Positions 1-8,875 are shown, numbered from the stretch's first letter. The stretch: DNA of 11,554 nucleotides from a bacterium (GCA_004562975.1 SFQP01000035.1:1-11554), one strand, 5' to 3'. Made by a program: numbers and translations. Notes: a model not told the origin generated them from the letters alone.

Positions 1-34
1 CCCCATCTGTTCATTTTTCTCATTCCATACTTCT

Positions 35-631
35 ATGAAAAATCTTCTCATCATTCTTTTCGCTTTGTGCCTCTTCCCTTTCCATACCCAGGCCCAAAAG
101 CCCGTGACCGAACGCTATGCCGCCGGCACTGTGCCCGTGGTGGACGGCTTCGTCCGTTTTGACCGCACTTACAGCCTGCAGGGCCAGAGCCGCCGGCAGA
201 TTGCCGAAATCATCAAGGACTTCGTGCAGCGCGAACTGGTGGACGGCCCCGAACAGCTGCCTCAGGCGCGGATTACGGAGTATGACCCCGAAGCAGGTAC
301 AGTGGCGGCCAGCATCGAAGAGTATATGTATTTCAAACGTACCAACTGGCAGATCCACCGGGTACGTTTCTACTATCAGTTTGTGGCCCAGGTTGAGGAC
401 GGGCAGGCACGCATAGAACTGCGCCGCCTGCATTACCGCTACGACCCCGAGGTTACTGCCGGCGACTTCGACGACGACCGCCGCGCGGAGGACTGGATCA
501 CCGACGAACACGCTTTGGCAAAGAACGGTACGAAACTGGCACGCATCAGCGGCAAATTCCGCACTTTTACGATTGACCGCAAGGACGAAATCTTTGACCA
601 CTTGGCAAAAGCTTTTGCCGGGCAAAAGTAA
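35..631 (+). CDS. Secreted DUF4468-like protein of unknown function
   Basis: This 198-residue protein starts with a Sec-type signal peptide: basic MKN, a hydrophobic stretch over residues 4-16, and a likely cleavage after Ala20 (HTQA-Q). The mature part opens with a segment reading AAGTVPVVDGFVRF, the N-terminal pattern I associate with the Bacteroidetes DUF4468 family (predicted TBP-like fold), followed by an amphipathic helix (SRRQIAEIIKDFVQREL) and alternating beta strands rich in aromatic and charged residues (about 75-140). The length fits the family, so the gene looks complete. It is expected to act in the periplasm or at the envelope; no catalytic motif is visible and the role is unknown. 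It stands alone ahead of pgk, which has its own promoter element. The family call is from recalled sequence pattern only. Confidence 0.8.
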   Translation: MKNLLIILFALCLFPFHTQAQKPVTERYAAGTVPVVDGFVRFDRTYSLQGQSRRQIAEIIKDFVQRELVDGPEQLPQARITEYDPEAGTVAASIEEYMYFKRTNWQIHRVRFYYQFVAQVEDGQARIELRRLHYRYDPEVTAGDFDDDRRAEDWITDEHALAKNGTKLARISGKFRTFTIDRKDEIFDHLAKAFAGQK

Positions 632-724
632 ACGGCGGTTGCCGGCGTAAAAGTCTGCGCGAAAGTCAGGCGGAAATGCCCGTTTTTTTAAATGCGTATG
701 CTATAGTAGTTTCCAAAAACTTTG

Positions 725-732
725 TACTTTTG
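725..732 (+). promoter_or_regulatory. Bacteroidetes-type -7 promoter element for pgk
   Basis: TACTTTTG matches the Bacteroidetes primary-sigma -7 consensus TAnnTTTG exactly and lies about 67 bases before the pgk ATG. No convincing TTTG -33 box is seen at the usual 19-21 base spacing, so the call rests on the -7 element and its position. Confidence 0.55.
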
Positions 733-799
733 CCAGCGTGGTGTCAATGACATTGCGCTTGATTCCGAATCTTTATTTTTCCCTCAAATAAAAAACATT

Positions 800-1956
800 A
801 TGACTATTGAAACTTGCGATTTTAAGGGCAAGAAAGTGATTGTCCGTGTGGACTTCAACGTGCCTCTTGATGAAAATGGTAAAATTACCGACGAGGAAAG
901 GTGAACCCGAAGTTCTCCCTGCAACAGATTGTGGAGGCTGTGAGCCAGCATCTCGGCGTGCAGGTTCAGTTTGCTCCCGACTGCGCCAAGGCCGGCGAGG
1001 CTGCTGCAGCCCTGAAGCCCGGCGAAGTGCTCCTGCTGGAGAACCTCCGCTTCTATCCTGAAGAAGAAGGCAAGCCCGTAGGCATTGACAAGGAAGATCC
1101 CGCTTATGCCGACGCCAAGAAGGCCATGAAGGAAAGCCAGAAGAAGTTTGCCGAGGTGCTCGCTTCTTATGCCGACATCTATGTGAACGACGCTTTCGGT
1201 ACGGCTCACCGCCGCCACGCTTCCACTGCCGTGATTGCCGACAGCTTCGATGCTGACCACAAGATGCTGGGCTATCTCATGGAGAAGGAAGTGCAGGCCG
1301 TTGACAACGTGCTCAACAACATCAAGCGTCCCTTCACTGCCATCATGGGTGGTTCCAAGGTTTCGACCAAGATCGGTATCATCGAAAACCTCATGGACAA
1401 GGTGGACAACCTGATTCTTTGCGGCGGTATGACTTATACCTTCGCCAAGGCCCGTGGCGGCCACATCGGTGTTTCTATCTGCGAAGACGACAAGCTGGAT
1501 CTGGCTCTCTCCATCATTGAGCAGGCCAAGGCCAAGGGCGTAAACCTTGTGCTGGGTACTGACTGTGTGGCTGCCGACTCTTTCAGCAACGATGCCAATA
1601 CGCAGGTGGTGCCTGCCGGAGCTATTCCCGAAGGCTGGGAAGGGCTTGATGCAGGTCCTGAAACGCGCAAGCTCTTCGCCGATGCTATTGAAGGTTCCAA
1701 GACCATTCTTTGGAACGGTCCTGCCGGCGTATTCGAGTTTGACAACTTCACCGGCGGCTCCCGTGCCATTGCCGAAGCCATTGCCAAGGCTACTGCCGAG
1801 GGTGCTTTCTCGCTCATCGGTGGCGGCGACTCTGTAGCTTGCATCAACAAGTTCGGCATGGCCGACCAGGTTTCTTATATCTCCACTGGTGGCGGCGCAT
1901 TGCTCGAAGCCATCGAAGGTAAGGTACTCCCCGGCATTGCAGCCATCAAGGGATAA
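800..1956 (+). pseudogene. pgk: Phosphoglycerate kinase, frameshifted by an internal deletion
   Basis: PGK interconverts 1,3-bisphosphoglycerate + ADP and 3-phosphoglycerate + ATP in cytosolic glycolysis. Frame 1 (800-904) encodes 34 residues, including the substrate-domain motif [20 protein letters not shown], then meets TGA. The protein resumes one frame over at about 895 (GKVNPKFSL) and runs to TAA at 1954-1956 with the expected motifs: [57 protein letters not shown] and GGGDSVAC. The family segment between them (roughly MRAALPTL...SHLGRP, including the HLGRP substrate-binding motif) is absent. By comparison with the usual ~415-420 residues about 29-30 codons are missing, and the frames show that the loss is 1 modulo 3. 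Translation from GTG at 901 would give a 351-residue fragment lacking essential N-domain residues. Both remaining parts are well conserved, so the lesion is very recent or an artefact. Confidence 0.93.
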
Positions 1957-1987
1957 TATCTTATCCAGGATTATTCATTGACACAAA

Positions 1988-2027
1988 GGCCCGCGAGCCA
2001 AGCAACGGCTTCGCGGGCTTTTATTTT
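1988..2027 (+). terminator. Rho-independent terminator of pgk
   Basis: GCCCGCGAGCC (1989-1999) pairs with GGCTTCGCGGGC (2007-2018), leaving a single bulged T and a 7-base loop. The stem is followed directly by TTTTATTTT. It lies about 30 bases after the pgk stop codon and separates pgk from the next unit. Confidence 0.9.
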
Positions 2028-2063
2028 GACTATCGGCAAAATGCGTTTCTAATTCACCCGCTC

Positions 2064-2903
2064 ATGTCTACTCTTTTCAAGTGTCACAGCCTGTGCCTCG
2101 TTGCGCTGTTGCTGCTTACGTCTTGTCAGAAGCAAGCCCCCGTGGCCGCACCGCAGCCCTCCGGGACCCAGCCTGCCGATACCGCCCTGCGGTTGGCGTT
2201 GGTGCCCAACCGGGAGTGTCTGCCGTTCTATTATGCCGGGCAGTCCGGTATTTTCAGCCGCTTGGGACTTCACGTGCAGATAACTTCCTATCGCTCTCAG
2301 CTGGAGTGCGACACCGCCCTGCTGGGACGTTCGGCCGATGTGGGCTGGACGGAACCCGCCTCTCTTCAGGCTTATGGCAAGAAGGCCAACCGCGTTAACA
2401 CCCTCTGGCAGACCGCGATGGCATGGCAACTCTGCGTGCCGAAGAAATTGCGTGTGGCTAAAGTGAAAGACATGGCCGGACGCACCGTGGCGGCAAGCCG
2501 GCATTCGGCGGCTTTGACAGCGTTGGAACAAGCCCTGAAAAGTGCTGGCATCCAACTGACGGATGTGTATTGTACCCAAGTCAACAACCAGAGGTTGCGC
2601 ACGGGTATGCTGGCAGACGGGCAGGTGGATGCCGCCATGCTTTGCTGGCCCTATGCCTCCATGGCTTCAGCCGCTGGTTGCAAGGTGCTTCATGCCGGAA
2701 AGACGGAGGAGAAAAACGGTTGTTTCGTGGCGCGGGAAAAATGGCGCAAACAGCCTCAGGCAAACCGGCAGGTGGAGTTGCTGCAAAAGGCCCGCGACAT
2801 GGCACTTGACTCTTTGCGCCAAAAGGGAAACGCGGCCTACTCCGCCATCTTGCAACGCGAATACGGACTGCCGGCTTCGGTGGCCGATACCATCAAATAT
2901 TGA
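2064..2903 (+). CDS. Periplasmic-binding-protein-like lipoprotein (NMT1/SsuA-type)
   Basis: This 279-residue protein starts with a lipoprotein signal peptide; the lipobox LTSC ends at Cys21, followed by QKQ rather than acidic residues. After a Pro/Ala-rich linker (22-40) comes a type II solute-binding fold of the NMT1/THI5-SsuA kind: LRLALVPNRECLPFYYAGQSGIF (about 42-64) is the typical first strand-helix, the segment around ECDTALLGRSADVGWTEPAS (about 81-100) resembles the ligand-site region, and a second lobe begins near the GRTVAASRHSAALTALEQAL stretch. It probably binds a small ligand in the periplasm, anchored to a membrane; the ligand cannot be named. No ABC permease or ATPase gene is adjacent, so transport is not supported by context. 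It leads a close-packed unit, 21 bases before the TPR gene. Confidence 0.78.
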   Translation: MSTLFKCHSLCLVALLLLTSCQKQAPVAAPQPSGTQPADTALRLALVPNRECLPFYYAGQSGIFSRLGLHVQITSYRSQLECDTALLGRSADVGWTEPASLQAYGKKANRVNTLWQTAMAWQLCVPKKLRVAKVKDMAGRTVAASRHSAALTALEQALKSAGIQLTDVYCTQVNNQRLRTGMLADGQVDAAMLCWPYASMASAAGCKVLHAGKTEEKNGCFVAREKWRKQPQANRQVELLQKARDMALDSLRQKGNAAYSAILQREYGLPASVADTIKY

Positions 2904-2924
2904 GTTTGTAATTCCTGAGAGTGC

Positions 2925-5051
2925 ATGGACAAATCCCAATCAGACACTTACAAATACCTCTTGGCTGATGCCCGCAAGGCATTGGCGGACAATCGCTTGT
3001 TTTCGGCGCTTGAATCGCTGCGTGGCATGGCAGCTTTTCTGAAAGCAGGCAATGAGGCCGATGAGTTGGCACGCCTGACCGAAGCCTACCGACAACTGTT
3101 GGACTATATGGTGCGCGGAGCCGACGACCCGGCGCGAAACGCCATGTATCGCCACTTCGTGGTGCGGGCACATGAGTTGAGCACCGCGCTGGAACGACGC
3201 GGTGAACTTGCCGAAGAGTCTTCTTTTTATGCCCTTGCTTATCGCAAGCACTCACCGCTCCGCGAGGGAATTTCAGGGGAGTCTTTGATGCCTGATCATG
3301 GATGGATGGAGCCGGAAGTTTTCAATATGCTGTGGCTTTCGGCACCCTTCACTCCGGCAGAGGAGGCTGCGTGGAGCGATTGGTTCACCACGTCTCACGA
3401 TGAAACCTCCCTTTATCGGGCCTGTCTGGCTGTGAGCGGACTGACGCTGGGGGCCATGCGCTTTTTCGATGTGGCCAAGTACCGCATCCTGCTCGACTTG
3501 TGCCTCTCAGCTGATGTCATGTTGAGGGTGCGTGCCATGGTGGGGCTGATATTCGTGCATTTGCTTCATGCGGAGCGCGTGAAACTTTACCCCGACGTGG
3601 TGTCACGTTTGAAACTTTTGTCCGATGCCGATGGTTTCCGGCAGGAGATGGAGTTGTTGCAGGCCCAGCTTTTCCTGACCCTCGAAACGCAACGCATTGA
3701 GCAAGGACTGCAAAAGGAGATGATGCCCGAGGTGATGAAACGCATGAAGGGATTGCGCCTCAACCGGACGTTGGGGCTGGAGGAGCTGAAGGACAAGCTG
3801 AGTGAGGCCGACCTCAACCCCGAGTGGGAGGAGGACGGCACGCCTTCCAAACTGGCGAGCTACCTGCGTGAGTTCGCGGAGCTGCAACAGCGCGGCGCAG
3901 ATATGTATATGGGCACTTTCAAAATGCTCAAGCAGCGCTTCCCCTTCTTTTCCGTGGCGGCAAACTGGTTTTGGCCCTTCACATTCCGCCATCCGGACAT
4001 TCCGGCGGATGCTCGCAACAATCCTACCATCAATCTCCTTGTCCGTGGAGCTGCCCTGTGCGATTCCGACAAATACTCGTTCTGCCTCATGGCTTCCATG
4101 CTGCCGGCAGGCGTGATGGGTGAGGGGCTGAAACAGAAACTGGAAGAGGCTATGGGCGGAGATGCCTCGCCGGGAACGGACTTCTGGACCAATCAACCGA
4201 CCGAAGTCACTTTCAAAGAAGCCTTGCGCTCCTATGTACAGGGGTTCTACCGTTTCTGTCATCTCTTTGTGCACCGTGATGCCTTTGTCAATCCTTTCAA
4301 ACTCAATATGTTCTTGGCAGACTATCCGCCTTTCGACAGTTTGCTTGTGGAAAACGATTTTCTCGGACGCATGGCCGATTTGGCTTTCAAGGACAAATCC
4401 TGGCTGTTAGCTTTCGGCCTGTACAGTCGTATCAGTCCGGAACACTGCACTGCCGGACGTTATCAACGGATGGGATATTGTGCAGAACAGACAGGACAAA
4501 AACAAAAGGCACTGGAGGCTTACATCACTGCCGATAGCATGAAGCCGCATTCCGTTTGGACGTTGCGCCGCTTGGCCGCCTTGTGGCGTAACGAGGGGCA
4601 ATTTGACAAAGCGCTCAACTGCTACGAAGAACTTGACTCACTTGAGCCTGACCATGCCGACACTTCGCTTCGGCTGGCAGAGTGCTGTATCCATCTGAAA
4701 CGCTACGACGAGGCGTTCAAACACCTCTTCAAGGCCAATTGGCTTGACCCCGATTCCACTTTCCCGCACCGTGCGCTTGCCTGGTGTTACCTGCTGACGG
4801 AACAATACGACAAGGCCGAACGCTACTACGAGAAGGTGCTGGCCGACCAACCCACTGCCGCAGATTGGCTCAATGCTGGCCATGCCGCGTGGTTGCTCGG
4901 CAAGCCTGCAGTTGCCGTGGAGCGATACCGCAAAGCCAACACGCAGCAGTCTTCGGAGAATTTTCTGCGCGACGATGCTGCCTTGCTGCAGGCTGCCGGA
5001 CTTTCGGCAGATGATTTGGCCATGATGACTGATGCCGTGTGTTCACGCTGA
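2925..5051 (+). CDS. Large cytosolic tetratricopeptide-repeat protein
   Basis: This 708-residue protein has no signal peptide and no membrane segment, so it is predicted to be cytosolic. The first ~490 residues are helical and not assignable to a family I recognise; a charged helical stretch spans about 255-325 and an aromatic-rich patch (QRFPFFSVAANWFWPFTF) about 338-353. The C-terminal third is a row of TPR-like units at about 512-541, 545-578, 580-611, 614-645 and 648-678, with typical spacing such as LRLAECCIHLKRYDEAFKHL and ALAWCYLLTEQYDKAERYYE. TPR arrays bind other proteins, so a scaffold or adaptor role is likely, but the partner is unknown. The gene sits 21 bases after the lipoprotein gene and 18 bases before the hydrolase gene, consistent with cotranscription. 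Similar large TPR proteins are common in Bacteroidales but uncharacterised. Confidence 0.82.
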   Translation: MDKSQSDTYKYLLADARKALADNRLFSALESLRGMAAFLKAGNEADELARLTEAYRQLLDYMVRGADDPARNAMYRHFVVRAHELSTALERRGELAEESSFYALAYRKHSPLREGISGESLMPDHGWMEPEVFNMLWLSAPFTPAEEAAWSDWFTTSHDETSLYRACLAVSGLTLGAMRFFDVAKYRILLDLCLSADVMLRVRAMVGLIFVHLLHAERVKLYPDVVSRLKLLSDADGFRQEMELLQAQLFLTLETQRIEQGLQKEMMPEVMKRMKGLRLNRTLGLEELKDKLSEADLNPEWEEDGTPSKLASYLREFAELQQRGADMYMGTFKMLKQRFPFFSVAANWFWPFTFRHPDIPADARNNPTINLLVRGAALCDSDKYSFCLMASMLPAGVMGEGLKQKLEEAMGGDASPGTDFWTNQPTEVTFKEALRSYVQGFYRFCHLFVHRDAFVNPFKLNMFLADYPPFDSLLVENDFLGRMADLAFKDKSWLLAFGLYSRISPEHCTAGRYQRMGYCAEQTGQKQKALEAYITADSMKPHSVWTLRRLAALWRNEGQFDKALNCYEELDSLEPDHADTSLRLAECCIHLKRYDEAFKHLFKANWLDPDSTFPHRALAWCYLLTEQYDKAERYYEKVLADQPTAADWLNAGHAAWLLGKPAVAVERYRKANTQQSSENFLRDDAALLQAAGLSADDLAMMTDAVCSR

Positions 5052-5069
5052 TTACAATTCCTTGTTTCC

Positions 5070-6413
5070 ATGAAATTTCGCTTTTCCCTTTTTCTTCTTT
5101 GGCTCGTTTCGGGAGTTTCTCTTTCCGCGCAAGTTGCTTATCAGCAGTGGCTGGAGCAGGCGTTGCGGACTCCAGAAGTGAAGGAGCAACCTCCCCATAA
5201 GACTTTCTCGCTCAAAAAACTCGAGGATTACCGCCGGCAGGTGTGGCAGGCTTGGCGTGATGCCAATGCCCAACTCTTGAGAGACGATGCCTTTGGCACA
5301 CTGCTGCCCGGACCGGACAGTCTGAACCATGCAGTGCCCCATAGCTGGAACCTGCCGGAAGAACTGGAGCCTCATGCCGTGATGCCTTTCTATTTCGGAG
5401 CCAAAGGCGTTTGTCCTTCGTCGGGATATCCTTTCTTCCTCTATCTGCATGGGTCAGGCCCGAAGGAGGTGGAGTGGCAAACGGGTTTGAAACTGGCACT
5501 CGCTTTTCAGGATGCGCCAGCTCTCTATTTCATTCCGCAAATTCCCAACGAGCAAGGCTGGTACCGGTGGTGGCAACGCAGCAAACAGTACGCCTGGGAA
5601 CAACTGTTCCGCCAGCTCTTGCTGCGCCCCGATGTCAATCCGCGACGACTCTACCTGTTCGGCATTTCCGAGGGGGGCTATGGCAGCCAACGCCTGGCCT
5701 CGTTTTATGCCGACTATCTGGCTGCAGCCGGCCCCATGGCTGCCGGTGAACCCCTGAAGAATGCTCCCGCCGAAAATCTGTCCAACATAGGCTTCTACCT
5801 GCGGACAGGAGCAGAGGACGGCGGTTTCTATCGCAACAAGTTATCCCGTTATACGGAAGATGCCCTTGACAGTTTGGAGAACCTTTACCCCGCAGGCTAT
5901 CGCCATCGCGTGGAACTGATACCGGGCAAGGGACACCACATTGACTATTCCAAGACTACGCCCTGGCTGCTGCATTTTGAAAGAAATCCGTGGCCGAAGT
6001 GTTTCACCTGGGAGGATTATGAGATGGACGGACGGCATCGCAACTGTTTCTACAATCTGTTGGTCCTGCAGCGTCCCGACAGCCTTCTGCGCACCCGTTA
6101 CGATGTGCTGGTGGAGGACAACCATATCCATATCACGGTGGAGAATGTGGAGTACAAGTGTGTGGAAACCGACCCTGTCTATGGCATCGAACTGAAGTTC
6201 CACAAGACCTATACTCCTGCCGAACATGGCCGCATCATTTGTTTCCTGCATGAGCAGTTGGTCAATTTGCGGCAAACGGTTGTCATTTCGCTCAACGGAC
6301 GCGAGGTGTATCGTGGCACCCCCAAACTTTCCACTGCCTACTTGCTGCGTTCTGTAGCCGCCTTCGGCGACCCTGACCGCCTTTTCCCAGCAGCTGTGGA
6401 AATCGGGTGGTAA
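5070..6413 (+). CDS. Exported alpha/beta-hydrolase-like protein
   Basis: This 447-residue protein has an N-terminal signal peptide (basic MKFR, hydrophobic 5-18, likely cleavage after Ala20). The hydrolase core is seen in the oxyanion-type loop LYLHGSGP (about 124-131), the nucleophile elbow GISEGG with Ser200, an acidic segment TGAEDGG (Asp250 as candidate acid) and GKGHHID with His289 or His290 as candidate base. This order fits an esterase/peptidase of the feruloyl-esterase or PHB-depolymerase-like kind. A C-terminal extension (about 330-447) is beta-rich (VLVEDNHIHITVENVEYKCV) and looks like an extra domain ending in LSTAYLLRSVAAFGDPDRLFPAAVEI. The substrate is unknown. It is the last gene of the three-gene unit and presumably acts in the periplasm or is secreted. 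Catalytic residues are assigned by motif only. Confidence 0.78.
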   Translation: MKFRFSLFLLWLVSGVSLSAQVAYQQWLEQALRTPEVKEQPPHKTFSLKKLEDYRRQVWQAWRDANAQLLRDDAFGTLLPGPDSLNHAVPHSWNLPEELEPHAVMPFYFGAKGVCPSSGYPFFLYLHGSGPKEVEWQTGLKLALAFQDAPALYFIPQIPNEQGWYRWWQRSKQYAWEQLFRQLLLRPDVNPRRLYLFGISEGGYGSQRLASFYADYLAAAGPMAAGEPLKNAPAENLSNIGFYLRTGAEDGGFYRNKLSRYTEDALDSLENLYPAGYRHRVELIPGKGHHIDYSKTTPWLLHFERNPWPKCFTWEDYEMDGRHRNCFYNLLVLQRPDSLLRTRYDVLVEDNHIHITVENVEYKCVETDPVYGIELKFHKTYTPAEHGRIICFLHEQLVNLRQTVVISLNGREVYRGTPKLSTAYLLRSVAAFGDPDRLFPAAVEIGW

Positions 6414-6479
6414 AAGCGGTGATTATTGGGTATTTGTCAATGAGGCTTGTTGGATTTGAGGCGCATTGGCAATCTTATA

Positions 6480-6523
6480 AATAAAAGAAAGGAAGGGAGC
6501 TCAGGTCATGGCTCTCTTCCTTT
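6480..6523 (-). terminator. Terminator between convergent genes
   Basis: The arms AAAGGAAGGGAGC (6488-6500) and GCTCTCTTCCTTT (6511-6523) pair over 13 bases with one G-U-type position and a 10-base loop. Read on the minus strand the stem is followed by CTTTTATTT, so it should terminate the nucleotidyltransferase transcript. On the plus strand it lies about 75 bases after the hydrolase gene but has no clean T run, so it would be weak in that direction. Confidence 0.7.
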
Positions 6524-6579
6524 GGGTAACTTATATAGATAAGAATATGTAGTGTCATTCCGGCCAGCGGCCTTTCGGA

Positions 6580-7320
6580 CTACGCTGTGGGATATTGGCG
6601 AAGTAAATCTTCGGCTGCAAGGAGCGTGTCCTGTTTGCCCACATCCAACAGTTGCAGTTCAGGTGCGAGAAATCCCCGGATGTCAGCTTGCGCACAGACC
6701 GATAGGTAGAAGTCCATGATGGGGAAGGCAGCAGGACGGCCTTCCATGAGGCGCAACAGACGTGGCGAGAAGCAATGTATGCCGGCGAAAGCATAACGCT
6801 GCATCCGGCTCATGTCTAATTGGGAGTAGGGAGTGCGCACCTCGCCGGTAGCGATGTTTGTCCAGCCACACAAACGCATCTCGTCGTCGAACAGCAGATA
6901 GCGGCTGGTTTCGCGTTGGCTGACCAAGAGCAAGGCATCGTGTGTAAGCGATGAGGCATATAACCCGCCGAGGTCTGCATTCGACAGGATGTCGACATTG
7001 TGTATCAGGATGGGTGCTTCGGGCTCGGTGCGGAAAAGGGTGGCAGCCTGGCGCAACCCGCCGCCCGTGTCGAGTAACGCCCTGCGTTCATCGGAAATGT
7101 GCAGGGGAACGGGGCAAGGATTGTTTTGCAGATATTGTATAATCTGTTCTCCGAAATGGTGAATGTTGACTACGATTTCCGTTGCTCCGGCTCCGAGCAA
7201 CCGTTGGAGCGTCTCTGCCAGCAAAGGGCTGCCTCCTATGGGGACAAGCGCTTTGGGCATACGGTCGGTGAGTGGCTTGAGACGTGTCCCCAAGCCCGCC
7301 GCGAAGATGAGGGCTTTCAT
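6580..7320 (-). CDS. Sugar-1-phosphate nucleotidyltransferase
   Basis: This is a 246-residue NTP_transferase-fold enzyme, expected to couple an NTP to a sugar 1-phosphate in the cytosol. The N-terminal signature reads GLGTRLKPLTDRMPKALVPI (residues 9-28), with the activating Lys23. Next come NIHH (52-55), DTGGGL (84-89), HNVD with metal-ligand Asp110, and near the C-terminus LLDVGKQDTL, which supplies the second acidic ligand. The short single-domain length resembles the MurNAc-1-phosphate uridylyltransferase (MurU)/HddC group rather than RmlA or GlmU, but the substrate cannot be fixed from sequence and no partner sugar kinase is next to it. ATG at 7320 is chosen because the only longer start would be a TTG at 7329, and homologues begin directly with the MKALIFAAG type of sequence. 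It starts 12 bases after the DUF4270-type gene ends, so the two are likely cotranscribed. Confidence 0.88.
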   Translation of the reverse strand: MKALIFAAGLGTRLKPLTDRMPKALVPIGGSPLLAETLQRLLGAGATEIVVNIHHFGEQIIQYLQNNPCPVPLHISDERRALLDTGGGLRQAATLFRTEPEAPILIHNVDILSNADLGGLYASSLTHDALLLVSQRETSRYLLFDDEMRLCGWTNIATGEVRTPYSQLDMSRMQRYAFAGIHCFSPRLLRLMEGRPAAFPIMDFYLSVCAQADIRGFLAPELQLLDVGKQDTLLAAEDLLRQYPTA

Positions 7321-7332
7321 GCCGTGCAATGC

Positions 7333-8829
7333 TTATTTGCGGTTAAGACGACTGTAGATAATCTGCATTTCCAACGGTTGTCCCATGCCACCTTCAAGTC
7401 GGGCGGAGTTCATGCCCAGTTGGTGGGTGACACGCTGGATAGTTTCGGTGGTCTGTCCGTAGTAGTTGTTGCTTTTGATGGTTGCTACGTCCACTGGTAC
7501 GAGCATCACCTTGTTCCAATCGGGATGTTTCCGTTCCCATTCAGCATACAGGGCGTTGCGTGTGGCCTCGTCATCGCCGGGTTTGACCCCAGCGCCTTTG
7601 TCGCGCTCGAAGCGCAGGTTGGTGATGAGCTGGGCAATGTTGGCAAACTGGTAGGCACTGCTCGATGAGGTGAACTTGCTGCTGAGGAAGGCATCGGAGC
7701 CATCGGGTAACTTGTCCTGCTCGAAGAACTCGTTCATCTTGTCTTTGCGCACGAGGAGCAGGTAAGTGGGGGCGGGCAGGGGAAGTTCCGAACTGCTCGC
7801 CGACGAGAGGTATTTGCGGATGGTAACCTGCGCCTGGTTGATGCTGTCGGTGTAGTGCTCGCCGGCCACGATGTCGTGTACCGGCAAGGTCAGTTCTGTG
7901 AAGAAGCCTGCGGGCGACTTGACGTAGGTGCAAGCCTGCCGGCTGATTTCCTCAAGGGAGATGCTTCCGGGATATTCATTGTCCGTTCGTGTGCTCTGTA
8001 TGACCTCTTCGGTTGCACCGAAACGCTGCATACCGTCCACGATGGTGTCGTTGCCCTCATCGGTTTGTCCATGATATTGGAAATACACGTTAAGAGCCAT
8101 CATCTTCGACTTGACCATCGAACCTGTTCCGCCGGCACATTGGAAATAGAAACCGGGGCATACGTTGTGGATGAACTGGTACGTGTTGGCAAAGTATTCC
8201 GGGTGTTCGTAGTAGTCTTTCAGCAGTTTCGTTCCATAGTCCTGCGGCAGTTTTACCACAATTTGGCGGTAGTAAGTGCTGCCGGATGTTTCGCTTTCGG
8301 GGCGCGAGAGGTCTTTCACGCTGTAGGTGAGCGTTTTATTCACACCCTCTGCGCCCTTTACATAGACGGAGGGGTCGATGTTTGAATAGTAAGCCTTCGA
8401 CTCTTCCATCACGTGGTCCTGGCTCAGTTCCTGAACGGACAGCTTCATGGTAGCCAAGGAGTCGCCGGTGTATTCTTCAAAATACAGGCGGATGTCGCAC
8501 GAGTCAGCCACGATGTTGCCACCTTCGTCTTTGACGATGCGGTCGATGGGCGGCAGGCTGAACTGTTCGGGCAGGTGGAACTGGGTGAGGAAGTCGCAGG
8601 TCGTTTTGATACGCAGCTCGGGGTCAATGAGGCTTCCCAAGTAGCAAGTGCTGGTGTTGGCCAGTACGGAGTCCACCTGTACGGTGCGTGTGTCAATGGT
8701 GTAAACCTTTCCTTGGGCGGTGATGTTGTCACCGTCGGGCATCATGTCCATGCCAATCATTTGGGTGTTGTCGTCGCAGGCGGCGAAAACCAGGGTGGCC
8801 GTGAGCAAGGGCCAGAGCATTTTGTTCAT
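7333..8829 (-). CDS. DUF4270-type surface or outer-membrane lipoprotein
   Basis: This 498-residue protein begins with a lipoprotein signal peptide; the lipobox ends at Cys18 (LVFAAC) and is followed by DDN. Acidic residues just after the Cys resemble the Bacteroidetes lipoprotein export signal, so surface exposure is possible (inference). The body is beta-rich and opens with TQMIGMDMMPDGDNITAQGK and a segment naming strands around VDSVLANTSTCYLGSLIDPE, which I recognise as the DUF4270 pattern. There is no catalytic motif. In Bacteroidales a DUF4270 gene commonly follows the short starch-synthase-like gene, and the same order is seen here. A terminator-like stem lies between the two genes, so expression of this one depends on readthrough or an unseen promoter. 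Function is unknown. Confidence 0.82.
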   Translation of the reverse strand: MNKMLWPLLTATLVFAACDDNTQMIGMDMMPDGDNITAQGKVYTIDTRTVQVDSVLANTSTCYLGSLIDPELRIKTTCDFLTQFHLPEQFSLPPIDRIVKDEGGNIVADSCDIRLYFEEYTGDSLATMKLSVQELSQDHVMEESKAYYSNIDPSVYVKGAEGVNKTLTYSVKDLSRPESETSGSTYYRQIVVKLPQDYGTKLLKDYYEHPEYFANTYQFIHNVCPGFYFQCAGGTGSMVKSKMMALNVYFQYHGQTDEGNDTIVDGMQRFGATEEVIQSTRTDNEYPGSISLEEISRQACTYVKSPAGFFTELTLPVHDIVAGEHYTDSINQAQVTIRKYLSSASSSELPLPAPTYLLLVRKDKMNEFFEQDKLPDGSDAFLSSKFTSSSSAYQFANIAQLITNLRFERDKGAGVKPGDDEATRNALYAEWERKHPDWNKVMLVPVDVATIKSNNYYGQTTETIQRVTHQLGMNSARLEGGMGQPLEMQIIYSRLNRK

Positions 8830-8875
8830 GGGAAAAGTCTTGATTGGGAGAGTGAACGGAAGTTTTTGGCTGAAT

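Noticed and set aside
604..619. 16-bp perfect palindrome at the end of the DUF4468-like gene
   Set aside because: It lies within coding sequence (LAKAFA), has no loop for a stable hairpin and no T run; probably chance, although its half GGCAAAAG recurs at 621-628.
20..625. 201-codon minus-strand open frame covering the DUF4468-like gene
   Set aside because: The plus-strand product has a clear signal peptide and family pattern, so the antisense frame is most likely a coincidence of codon use.
669..689. Possible terminator of the first gene with a T7 run
   Set aside because: Only a 3-bp GGC/GCC stem precedes the T run at 683-689, too weak to call.
901..1956. Independent gene starting at GTG 901
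   Set aside because: The sequence is plainly the rest of PGK in a shifted frame; lacking the N-terminal substrate-binding residues it would not be a separate functional enzyme.
3603..4274. 223-codon minus-strand open frame inside the TPR gene
   Set aside because: Antisense shadow of a GC-rich coding region; composition is His/Leu/Gln-rich with no motif and no promoter or start context.
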